NCBI RefSeq assembly: GCF_022662175.1
Contig: NZ_JAKMCR010000002.1
Span: 124,001-188,000, forward strand
Reading direction: 5' to 3'
DNA: 64,000 nucleotides
DNA from: Aestuariivivens marinum
Lineage (GTDB): Bacteria > Bacteroidota > Bacteroidia > Flavobacteriales > Flavobacteriaceae
Below, one piece after another: positions 1 to 7,496 of this stretch. The number at the start of each line of letters is the position of its first letter. Position 1 is the first letter of the stretch. The position numbers were made by a program, and so were the translations under genes. The notes under the pieces were generated by a model that made no database searches, was not told where the DNA came from, and saw only the letters and a program-made list of their open reading frames with translations.

Positions 1-525
1 ACCAATAAAACTATAAGCTCCCAACATGACAACTGCAAGTTCAGTTCCCGAATCTCTTTTGTTCAAGGATATCGAGTGAATATCCTCAAACGGAATACTT
101 ACTTCTTTACCAACTTCAAGTGTAATATTGGTTTTCAGTTTTATATGAAATTCATTGGTAGGATTTTGTTTGTTTTTATTAAAGCGATTTGAATTTTTTT
201 TCCTTGGTTTTTTATATTCATGTGAAGGACTTAAATTCTCCATTGTACCATACAACATATTATTTTCTTGATCAATTTTTATATTGTTCAAATGAAAAAG
301 ATTCTCACCTGATTGAATAATGGTATAATGTCCAAAACTTTTAAAAGTGGCAATGCGTTCATTAATTTCTTCTTGTGAAGTAGTAAGGTCTGTTATTTTA
401 TAATAGCAGCTAGTGGAAAGATTAATAACAGACAATGCAAGTGCTACAGACAGAAATGAATTGATGGGGTGATGCTTTTTGAACATCTTTAAAGGATTAA
501 ACCCCAAAGTAGTTTTAATTTTCAT
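1..525 (-). CDS. Putative lipoprotein of unknown function (3' end outside window)
   Basis: I read an open frame from an ATG at 525 down to the window edge, 175 codons with no stop, so the C-terminus lies outside. The N-terminus is positively charged, followed by a hydrophobic stretch and a Cys near residue 40 (NLSTSCYYK), which resembles a lipoprotein signal with a long n-region. A second ATG at 486 would give a more normal signal of about 27 residues and is an equally good start. The rest is hydrophilic, with a Lys/Asn-rich stretch around residues 103-118. No known domain is recognised. The function is unknown; attachment to an envelope membrane is inferred from the signal only. Confidence 0.6.
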   Translation of the reverse strand, partial: MKIKTTLGFNPLKMFKKHHPINSFLSVALALSVINLSTSCYYKITDLTTSQEEINERIATFKSFGHYTIIQSGENLFHLNNIKIDQENNMLYGTMENLSPSHEYKKPRKKNSNRFNKNKQNPTNEFHIKLKTNITLEVGKEVSIPFEDIHSISLNKRDSGTELAVVMLGAYSFIG

Positions 526-540
526 GATGTCAAAGATTAA

Positions 541-904
541 TTAATCGAATAAATTATTAAACCTTTAACTCCTACACAATGATCTATATCATATCCTTAA
601 TGTTTTTAAATATATAATGTATTTGTATTATCTTCTTGCTGAATTATTAGGTGATACTTGTTCTAAATTTGCATTAACCAATATTTAACATACCGTGTGA
701 AATTCTTTAGATAAAATTTTCTTGAAGTAAAAAAGCCTCTCCAAAAAGGAAATGCTTCTCACGAATCTATTTATAAACTGATATTTGTCATTCCACAGAA
801 TATTTTGTTCTTATAAACTTATAGATTATACATTATTGCTATTAAGACAATTGAGATTATTCCCTTATTCTGCCATATTAAACTATAAATTAAAATCAAC
901 CATT
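541..904. other. Intergenic stretch without recognisable gene
   Basis: Very AT-rich sequence between the lipoprotein gene and the decayed stretch that follows. All frames are broken by frequent stops, and I see no complete promoter, RNA gene or terminator in it. Confidence 0.5.
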
Positions 905-1054
905 ATGAAAAAATCTGTAAGATTTAGATCTTCTGGTGTCCAGCATGGTTTTTAGAGTTGCCATAATTACAAGTATTATGGTGAAAGTGTGCGCTGTATT
1001 GTGAACGTTTGGCGTGATAAAACAGCCAAATTATCTGCTTCTCTGGGATTTTAG
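905..1054 (+). pseudogene. Possible FISUMP-domain gene remnant
   Basis: From an ATG at 905 the frame gives 16 residues, a TAG at 953-955, and then 32 more residues before the next stop. The second part contains YYGESVRCIVN, which resembles the end of the Fibrobacter succinogenes major paralogous (FISUMP) domain, where a G-x-SVRC motif is typical. The upstream part of such a protein is missing. The match is short, so this is a tentative reading of a decayed gene tail. Confidence 0.22.
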
Positions 1055-1102
1055 AAATCACTATAAATAAAAATAACCTGATGAATATCAACAGGTTATT
1101 GA

Positions 1103-1115
1103 GTGATCGCGACAG
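1103..1115. repeat. Copy of the tRNA-Arg 3' end (att-like)
   Basis: The 13 bases GTGATCGCGACAG occur here and again at 1405-1417, where they cover the 3' end of tRNA-Arg and its first flanking base. A duplicated tRNA 3' end is the usual mark left by integration of a tyrosine-recombinase element. No integrase gene lies between the copies, so at most this is a relic. Confidence 0.4.
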
Positions 1116-1212
1116 AAATATTTTTGAACAATCCATCAAAGCTTTATCGCACAAGAATAAAGCTTGAGTGCTGCACACTCATGTTTTTTTTATTTCCCAA
1201 ACCTTAGCATTA

Positions 1213-1273
1213 AGGATTCACCACTGTCGTGGTGTTCCTGAAACGCTCCGTGTTGAAAATAGTACAAACAAAA
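1213..1273. repeat. 61-bp direct repeat, copy 1
   Basis: Matches 1297-1357 over 61 bp with four mismatches by eye. Each copy holds two small inverted repeats: CACCAC/GTGGTG with a 4-base loop, and AACGC/GTGTT (GCGTT in copy 2) with a 3-base loop. The copies are 23 bp apart, downstream of the tRNA operon. Confidence 0.75.
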
Positions 1274-1296
1274 TCCGTGGGAATCCAATGGTATCC

Positions 1297-1357
1297 AGGA
1301 TTCACCACTGACGTGGTGTTCCTACAACGCTCCGCGTTGAAAATAGTACAAACAAAA
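1297..1357. repeat. 61-bp direct repeat, copy 2
   Basis: Second copy of the repeat at 1213-1273. Its end runs into the terminator of the tRNA operon. Its AACGC/GCGTT hairpin is perfect here, while copy 1 has one change in that stem. Confidence 0.75.
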
Positions 1358-1385
1358 AAACGCTCAAGCGAGTTTGGCGTTTTTT
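1353..1385 (-). terminator. Terminator of the tRNA operon
   Basis: AAAAAACGC at 1355-1363 pairs with GCGTTTTTT at 1377-1385. Read on the minus strand, the hairpin is followed by a run of T and lies about 20 bp past the end of tRNA-Arg. Confidence 0.7.
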
Positions 1386-1405
1386 CTTATTGTACTATTT
1401 ATTCG

Positions 1406-1479
1406 TGATCGCGACAGGATTCGAACCTGTGACCGTCTGCTTAGAAGGCAGATGCTCTATCCAGCTGAGCTACGCGACC
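1406..1479 (-). tRNA. tRNA-Arg (TCT)
   Basis: 74 nt without encoded CCA. The acceptor stem GGTCGCG pairs with CGCGATC (one G-T pair). The anticodon loop CTTCTAA gives anticodon TCT, and the T-arm has the usual GGTTCGAATCC. It is the last gene of the Ser-Pro-Arg tRNA operon. Confidence 0.96.
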
Positions 1480-1618
1480 ATTATGCGGGGTAGTAGGATT
1501 AATTTAATTGATCCTAGAAAGGTTTGTTGCAAATTAAAGCTATGCATTAATTTAAAATAAAACCCTTATACTCTTTTAAGAAAGTAAACGTTCTACAAGA
1601 GCTCCACGCTTTTATTTG

Positions 1619-1693
1619 TCGGGGTGGCAGGATTCGAACCTGCGACCTCCTGCTCCCAAAGCAGGCGCGATGACCGGGCTACGCTACACCCCG
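1619..1693 (-). tRNA. tRNA-Pro (TGG)
   Basis: 75 nt. The acceptor stem CGGGGTG pairs with CACCCCG. The anticodon stem CCTGC/GCAGG encloses a loop with anticodon TGG. No encoded CCA. Middle gene of the tRNA operon. Confidence 0.96.
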
Positions 1694-1786
1694 GAATGAG
1701 CGTATACAAAATGTCCTGTAAACATTTTAGCGAAAGGGCCAGCTGGAGGGCTGACTCACAAATCACATAGCTCAAACCTTAAATTG

Positions 1787-1870
1787 CGGAGAGACGGGGA
1801 CTCGAACCCCGGCAACACTTTCGCGTTGACAGATTAGCAATCTGCTGCATTACCACTCTGCCACCTCTCC
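1787..1870 (-). tRNA. tRNA-Ser (GCT)
   Basis: 84 nt. Acceptor GGAGAGG pairs with TCTCTCC (last pair G-T), discriminator G. The anticodon loop TTGCTAA gives anticodon GCT. A long variable arm (AACGCGAAAGTGTT) is typical of serine tRNAs. First gene of the operon, 54 nt below the predicted transcription start region. Confidence 0.96.
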
Positions 1871-1930
1871 TAAATATTATATTAAGAACCTATGCTGTAC
1901 GACAATTTACTTTTGTCATTCAAGCGGGTG

Positions 1931-1961
1931 CAAATGTAATTTATATGTACATAGAACGCAA
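1931..1961 (-). promoter_or_regulatory. Promoter of the tRNA operon
   Basis: On the minus strand TTG (1961-1959), 20 bases, then TACATTTG (1938-1931). This is a full match to the Bacteroidota sigma-70 (SigAb) pattern TTG-N17-23-TAnnTTTG. Confidence 0.8.
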
Positions 1962-1985
1962 CTATTTTTTTTATTTTTTAAATAT

Positions 1986-4034
1986 TTATTCTGGGTACTC
2001 TATTCGCAGATGATAAATGTTTGACAACTTGTGCTTGAGCACTTTTTTTATTGATTCTATTTCCTTAAAAGTGATATTGGCATTTAAGAATTGTTCTTCT
2101 TCTATTTGTTTATTGATGATACTTTCTACAAAGGCATCAATTTTAGTAGAGGTAGGTTCTTTTAAGCTTTTTGAAGCAGCTTCAACACTATCACACATCA
2201 TTAGAATGGCCGTTTCTTTACTAAAAGGTTTCGGACCGGGGTAGCTATAGTCCAACTTATCAACTATAATGTCCTTTAATTCCTTCTCCTTTCTATAAAA
2301 ATAATAAACCATACTAGTACCATGATGGGTTCTAATAAAATCGACAACCCGATCTGGAAGTTTATTTTTTCGAGCTATTTCAATACCATTAATAACATGT
2401 TCAATAATAATTTTTGCACTTTCTTTTGAAGATAACTCGTCATGTGGGTTAATGCCTGTCGATTGATTTTCGGTAAAATAGGTGGGATTAGTCATTTTAC
2501 CTATATCATGGTACAAAGCTCCAACTCGAATCAACATGGCATTTGCACCAACTTCATTGGCGCAAGATTCTGCTAAGTTTGCTACATTTAAAGAATGGTG
2601 AAAAGTACCGGGCGCTTTGTTCGATAATTCTTTTAACAATTTTGTGTTTGTATCCGATAGTTCTAACAAAGAAACATCAGATACTAAACCAAATAGCTTT
2701 TCATAAGCATAAATTAATGGTTGTACAAACAAGGTTGCCAGACCACACAAAACAAACCACATGAAGGTTTCCAGTTTTATCGTTTCAATAGTGCCTTCAT
2801 GGATAACAAAAAAAGCAAAGTAGGCTACTATGTATATTAATGTGATTTGTCCCACCGAAATGAATAGGTTTGCCCTTTTATAAAGTTCGGAAACCGTAAG
2901 TATGGTCACAATACCGGCAATAATTTGAAGAAACATATACTCATAGCTATTGGGTACTATAAACCCAAGCAGCAACACTGTAATTACATGCGCAAATAAA
3001 CCCAAGCGTGCATCAAAAAAAGCTTTAAACACCAGTGGCAATATACAAATAGGGACAACATAGATGTACTTTGAGTTGTAGTTAACCACCAAAGTGGTTA
3101 AGAAAATTATAAGGAAAATGTTGAAGAAAATAAATGTTACCTTGGTGTTGTCCTCAAAAACAACATACCTGTACTTCCTTAAAAATAACAATAGCATCAG
3201 CAGAGCCAAAGCGACCAATAAGGTATAGGCAAACAATATCCAATTGTAATTGGATTCATTCCACACCTGAGACTCATATTCAGATTTTAGTGAATTTAAA
3301 AGCTGGAATTTTTCACCTTCTACTATTTCCCCCTTAGAAATGATTAAAGTTCCCTTTTCTACACTTCCTCTTGTAAAAGATATGTTCTTGAATTCGTCCT
3401 CTAAAGCTTTATCTGTAAAGGATTTGTTGTACGATAGGTTGGATTCTATAATATCGAAAAACAAAGAAACAAAACCATTATTATATTTATTAAGATTGTT
3501 TATTAAACTACTCTCTATTATTTTCGATATTGCATCTGGTTTAACAAGGTTTGAAAAAAAGGTCTTCTCTTTTATGGTCCTACCTCTCAATATTACCACC
3601 GTTCTTTCGTCTGGATAGTCATAAGCTTCATCCAAAACACCATACTTATATAATTTATTTAAGGTTTCAACTCCTATACCATGTAATAGATTACGTTCAG
3701 TTTTGGGGATAGAATCGGGAAAAATTTTGTTGAACTCTGTTTCAAATTTATCTTTAACCTTATCAACTATAAGACTATCTAGGTTAAAATACAATACAGA
3801 TTCATCTAAAATCGATTCTTTTTCTATTTTGATTTCCTCATCACTTTTTGTGATGGCAAAATCAAAAGGGGCATATAAATTTTCAGACTGCCAAGGTTTA
3901 CCCTTCTCAAAATTATACTTAAACTTTCCACTTTTAGGAAATAAATAAACTATTAAAAATGTGGTACATATAAATAATAGTCCCTTGTAAATAAGAGAGT
4001 GGTTTCTGTAAAGTTTGTTTATAATGTCCTTCAT
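1986..4034 (-). CDS. HD-domain phosphohydrolase of the 7TMR-HD (PgpH) family
   Basis: A 682-residue membrane protein with the order of the PgpH family: one N-terminal membrane segment (about 15-32), a long extracytoplasmic 7TMR-HDED region (35-262), seven membrane segments (about 265-442), and a cytoplasmic HD domain. Metal-binding residues are visible at His480, His509-Asp510 (in LYHDIGKMTNP), His546, His570-His571 and an Asp in MMCDSVEA. In Gram-positive relatives this family hydrolyses the second messenger c-di-AMP; that activity is a family inference here. It stands alone on the minus strand, divergent from the thiolase gene, and may sense an extracytoplasmic signal through its periplasmic part. 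Confidence 0.9.
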   Translation of the reverse strand: MKDIINKLYRNHSLIYKGLLFICTTFLIVYLFPKSGKFKYNFEKGKPWQSENLYAPFDFAITKSDEEIKIEKESILDESVLYFNLDSLIVDKVKDKFETEFNKIFPDSIPKTERNLLHGIGVETLNKLYKYGVLDEAYDYPDERTVVILRGRTIKEKTFFSNLVKPDAISKIIESSLINNLNKYNNGFVSLFFDIIESNLSYNKSFTDKALEDEFKNISFTRGSVEKGTLIISKGEIVEGEKFQLLNSLKSEYESQVWNESNYNWILFAYTLLVALALLMLLLFLRKYRYVVFEDNTKVTFIFFNIFLIIFLTTLVVNYNSKYIYVVPICILPLVFKAFFDARLGLFAHVITVLLLGFIVPNSYEYMFLQIIAGIVTILTVSELYKRANLFISVGQITLIYIVAYFAFFVIHEGTIETIKLETFMWFVLCGLATLFVQPLIYAYEKLFGLVSDVSLLELSDTNTKLLKELSNKAPGTFHHSLNVANLAESCANEVGANAMLIRVGALYHDIGKMTNPTYFTENQSTGINPHDELSSKESAKIIIEHVINGIEIARKNKLPDRVVDFIRTHHGTSMVYYFYRKEKELKDIIVDKLDYSYPGPKPFSKETAILMMCDSVEAASKSLKEPTSTKIDAFVESIINKQIEEEQFLNANITFKEIESIKKVLKHKLSNIYHLRIEYPE

Positions 4035-4222
4035 TTGTATACTTTTACTTCTTTCAATTTTTAAGTAATTCCCACCTACAATATTAAGGTAAATTAAAAG
4101 AACTCAAGTTTTTCAAAAGTAATAAAATATAAGTGTCAATAGATTTTTTATAATGGTCAATCCTTTAATTTAATCTTAAAAAAATCATTATTTTCGCAAG
4201 TACTTAACTAAACAGTGATTTA

Positions 4223-5401
4223 ATGAGTAGAGATGTTGTGATCGTTTCGGCTTCCCGAACACCAATAGGTAGCTTTCTAGGTGCCTTATCTACTGTTCCT
4301 GCACCTCATTTAGGTGCAACAGCCATAAAAGGAGCTTTAAACAAAATAAACCTTAAAGCCGAATTGATAGATGAGGTTATTATGGGACAAGTTGTACAAG
4401 CAGGTTCTGGCCAAGCTCCTGCAAGACAAGCTGCAATTATGGCAGGCATCCCCAATACTGTACCTTGCACGACAATAAATAAGGTTTGTGCTTCTGGAAT
4501 GAAAGCCGTTATGCAGGCAGCACAAGCTATTGCTCTTGGTGATGCTAATATTGTTATTGCTGGTGGAATGGAAAACATGAGTTTAATTCCACATTATTTA
4601 CATGCCCGAAATGGTAATAAATTTGGCCCAATATCAGTTATAGATGGTATGCAGAGAGATGGCTTGGTAGATGCTTACGACCAAAATGCTATGGGAGTTT
4701 GTGCTGATGCCTGTGCTGAAGAATACAATTTTTCAAGAGAAGACCAAGATGCCTATGCCATTCAATCATACAAACGATCAGCAGAAGCTTGGCTATCTGG
4801 TAAATTCAACGATGAAGTTGTTCCAGTTGAAGTGCCTCAGCGTCGAGGTGAGCCTATACTTGTTACCGAAGATGAAGAATATAAAAATGTTAAGCTTGAT
4901 AAAATACCACAATTAAGACCTGCTTTCACAAAAGAAGGTACAGTTACCGCCGCTAATGCTTCAACAATAAATGATGGTGCTGGAGCTATGGTATTAATGC
5001 GTAAAACTAAAGCTGATGAATTAGGATTAAAACCTCTGGCTATTATTAGAGGTTATGCTGATGCAGCACAGGAACCTAAATGGTTTACAACGGCTCCAGC
5101 TAAAGCTTTACCAAAAGCCTTAGATAAAGCAGGTATAGCAATTGACGATGTTGATTATTTCGAGTTTAACGAAGCTTTTTCAGTTGTTGGATTAGCCAAT
5201 ATGAAAATTTTAGGACTTAAAGACACAAATGTTAACGTTAATGGAGGTGCTGTTTCATTAGGCCATCCCCTTGGATGTTCAGGAGTAAGAATCTTGATTA
5301 CTTTACTTAATGTTTTAAAACAAAACAATGCTAAAATTGGAGCTGCAGCTATCTGTAATGGTGGTGGTGGAGCTTCTGCAATTATTATAGAACGTAATTA
5401 A
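4223..5401 (+). CDS. Acetyl-CoA C-acyltransferase (thiolase)
   Basis: A 392-residue thiolase of the usual biosynthetic length. The catalytic residues match the classic enzyme: nucleophile Cys89 in NKVCASGM, His348 in SLGHPLGCSG and Cys378 in AICNGGGGASA, with the NEAF motif before His348. It condenses or cleaves acyl-CoA and acetyl-CoA in the cytoplasm, in fatty-acid breakdown or acetoacetyl-CoA formation. The length and GHPLGCSG motif favour an acetyl-CoA acetyltransferase, but chain-length preference cannot be read. No other beta-oxidation gene is adjacent. The NlpC/P60 gene starts 6 bp after its stop, so the two are probably cotranscribed. Confidence 0.93.
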   Translation: MSRDVVIVSASRTPIGSFLGALSTVPAPHLGATAIKGALNKINLKAELIDEVIMGQVVQAGSGQAPARQAAIMAGIPNTVPCTTINKVCASGMKAVMQAAQAIALGDANIVIAGGMENMSLIPHYLHARNGNKFGPISVIDGMQRDGLVDAYDQNAMGVCADACAEEYNFSREDQDAYAIQSYKRSAEAWLSGKFNDEVVPVEVPQRRGEPILVTEDEEYKNVKLDKIPQLRPAFTKEGTVTAANASTINDGAGAMVLMRKTKADELGLKPLAIIRGYADAAQEPKWFTTAPAKALPKALDKAGIAIDDVDYFEFNEAFSVVGLANMKILGLKDTNVNVNGGAVSLGHPLGCSGVRILITLLNVLKQNNAKIGAAAICNGGGGASAIIIERN

Positions 5402-5407
5402 TTATTA

Positions 5408-6157
5408 ATGCAATACGGAATTTGTAATTTAAGCATTGTTCCTCTTAGGATAGAAGCATCAGATAAAAGCGAACTTACTTCTCAAATACTTTATGGTGAG
5501 TTTTTTAAGGTCATTGAAGCCAGAAAATCGTGGAGCAAAATCCGATTGGACTTTGATGGTTATGAAGGTTGGATAGACAATAAGCAGTTTTTTGAAATTG
5601 AAAAGGACCTATACAATGCATTAAAAAAGGAAAAACCTAAGCTTTCTGGAGATTTAGTAGAATTTATTCAGGATAAAAACCATCAGCTCCATCCAGTTTT
5701 AATGGGTTCTACATTAAACAGCCTAAAAGTTTTGAATCATCGTTTTGACGGCAACACTATTCAAGGAAAAATAACAAAAGCCAATCTTATTAAAACTGCT
5801 TTTTTATACTTGAACACACCCTATTTATGGGGCGGAAAAACCCCATTTGGAATTGATTGTTCTGGATTCACACAAATGGTGTACAAACTTAATGGCTACA
5901 AATTATTACGTGATGCCTCACAGCAGGCTACACAAGGAGAAGCACTAAGTTTTATTGAAGAAAGTGAGCCTGGAGATTTAGCCTTTTTTGATAACAACGA
6001 AGGACAGATAATACATGTTGGTATTATTATGGAAGACAACTATATTATACATGCCCATGGCAAGGTAAGGGTTGACCGATTGGATCATACAGGCATATAT
6101 AATGTAGACAAAGGGAAACACACCCATAAACTAAGAGTCATTAAAAAAATTGTATAA
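5408..6157 (+). CDS. C40 family peptidase (NlpC/P60) with SH3-like N-terminus
   Basis: 249 residues. The first half (about 1-65) looks like a bacterial SH3 domain (GYEGWIDNKQF); the second half is an NlpC/P60 cysteine peptidase with Cys151 (GIDCSGF), His203 (HVGII) and His215 (HAHGKV). Members of this architecture cut the bond between gamma-D-glutamate and the diamino acid in cell-wall peptides, as in dipeptidyl-peptidase VI/YkfC. No signal peptide is visible, so it may act in the cytoplasm on recycled muropeptides, which is an inference. It follows the thiolase by 6 bp and ends at a strong terminator. Confidence 0.9.
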   Translation: MQYGICNLSIVPLRIEASDKSELTSQILYGEFFKVIEARKSWSKIRLDFDGYEGWIDNKQFFEIEKDLYNALKKEKPKLSGDLVEFIQDKNHQLHPVLMGSTLNSLKVLNHRFDGNTIQGKITKANLIKTAFLYLNTPYLWGGKTPFGIDCSGFTQMVYKLNGYKLLRDASQQATQGEALSFIEESEPGDLAFFDNNEGQIIHVGIIMEDNYIIHAHGKVRVDRLDHTGIYNVDKGKHTHKLRVIKKIV

Positions 6158-6159
6158 AA

Positions 6160-6203
6160 AAATCGTCCGGTACTTCAAGAACCTGAGTGACCGGACGGTT
6201 TTT
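6160..6203. terminator. Bidirectional terminator
   Basis: CGTCCGGT (6164-6171) pairs with ACCGGACG (6190-6197), with an A-run before and a T-run after. It lies between the convergent peptidase and TPR genes and can serve both. Confidence 0.85.
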
Positions 6204-6227
6204 ATATTTTTTGAATAAATAATTTTT

Positions 6228-7475
6228 TTATTGCCCTTCTAAAGTCTCAACTTTAGCTTTCATTACCTTATAATTAGCCGTATCTCCTGTAACACTATAA
6301 ATATTCATAAGTGTTTTGGCTGCATTGACATTCTTTTCATCAATCTCTAATGCTTTTACTAAATATGGTATGGCATCCTTGTACAACTGTTGACGCTCTT
6401 CTTTGAGTTCTTCATATCGCTTATCATCTTCTTTGGATGTTCCCAAACCATTCATTTCTTCAATAAGGGGCTCTTCACGACTTAATACCAATGCTGCCAT
6501 ATTAATATAGGCATTTACATAGTTAGGGTCTAACTCAATAGCCTTTTTATAGTATTTCTTCGCATTTTCCTTATCATCAGATTCAGATGCAATAACACCT
6601 AAGTTATACTGTAATTCCGGGTTTGTAGGATCCATTTTAGTAGCCACCTCTAAAATCTCTCTAAACTTATCCTTATTACCCATTTTATAATGCACATTGG
6701 CTTCACTAAGAATTAAATTAATATCATCTGGACTTTCTGCCCTAGCATCCTTCATAGCTTCAAGTGCCTTTTCATTATTGCCTTGACTAACATAAATAAG
6801 GGCTACGTTTTTTACAATCTCGGCTTTCTTGGAATCTGTCTTGCGAACACCTGGGTCAACATGACTTCCGCTTTTAACATAAATATCCCGAGTTGTTTTG
6901 TCCATGACTTCCTCCTCACCAGATTCCTTATTGGTAGCATAGTATTCGGTAGCGATACCAGTATACCCCAATCTTTTTAATTCTTCGTATAATCCTAAAG
7001 CTCTATCATATTCTTGAACATTAACAGCAGTTGCTGCTGCATAATACAAGAATAACGTATCCTTTTCAGAGGTTCTGTAAGCATGCTCAAAATGCTTTGA
7101 AGCAGTTAAAAAATCTTTTGCTTCGTAAGCTTCATTTCCTTTTGTCAATATATTATTGGTCATTTGTCGTTTAACCTCAGCTATTTCTGAAGCGTAAGCA
7201 CCTTCAACCATATTAAAACTTTCAATAGCCTTGTCAATATCCTGACTAGAACCATTACCTCCCGCATACAAAGCTTGCCCCATTAAAAAATAGTACTTTG
7301 CCTTACTTTTTTCATCCATGGCAGACATCAAGGCTTCTGCTTGACTTAAGGCTGCCTTTGCTTCGGCATAGTTAGTTCCCTTAATAGCTCTTTCTGCAGT
7401 TTTCAACTCTTTCTTTTGGGCAAAAGAAAAGACACCTATTGAAAATGCTAAAGCTATAATAATTTGATTTTTCAT
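6228..7475 (-). CDS. Secreted TPR-repeat protein
   Basis: 415 residues beginning with a signal peptide (about 1-20, ending FSFAQ), so the product is exported. The rest is helical with tetratricopeptide repeats; the clearest are around residues 215-330 (for example a unit ending AIELDPNYVNAY) and again near 365-395. Such proteins act as protein-binding scaffolds in the periplasm; no partner can be named. The gene begins 21 bp after the gyrA stop on the same strand and is probably cotranscribed with it, although the two functions are not obviously related. It ends at a strong terminator. Confidence 0.85.
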   Translation of the reverse strand: MKNQIIIALAFSIGVFSFAQKKELKTAERAIKGTNYAEAKAALSQAEALMSAMDEKSKAKYYFLMGQALYAGGNGSSQDIDKAIESFNMVEGAYASEIAEVKRQMTNNILTKGNEAYEAKDFLTASKHFEHAYRTSEKDTLFLYYAAATAVNVQEYDRALGLYEELKRLGYTGIATEYYATNKESGEEEVMDKTTRDIYVKSGSHVDPGVRKTDSKKAEIVKNVALIYVSQGNNEKALEAMKDARAESPDDINLILSEANVHYKMGNKDKFREILEVATKMDPTNPELQYNLGVIASESDDKENAKKYYKKAIELDPNYVNAYINMAALVLSREEPLIEEMNGLGTSKEDDKRYEELKEERQQLYKDAIPYLVKALEIDEKNVNAAKTLMNIYSVTGDTANYKVMKAKVETLEGQ

Positions 7476-7496
7476 TTTTAAATAATATTTAGGTTT

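Noticed and set aside
924-1178. 84-codon minus-strand open frame
   Set aside because: The peptide has no fold or family look and lies opposite the possible FISUMP remnant and next to the repeat region.
1593-1775. 60-codon minus-strand open frame
   Set aside because: It runs across tRNA-Pro and is a shadow of the tRNA.
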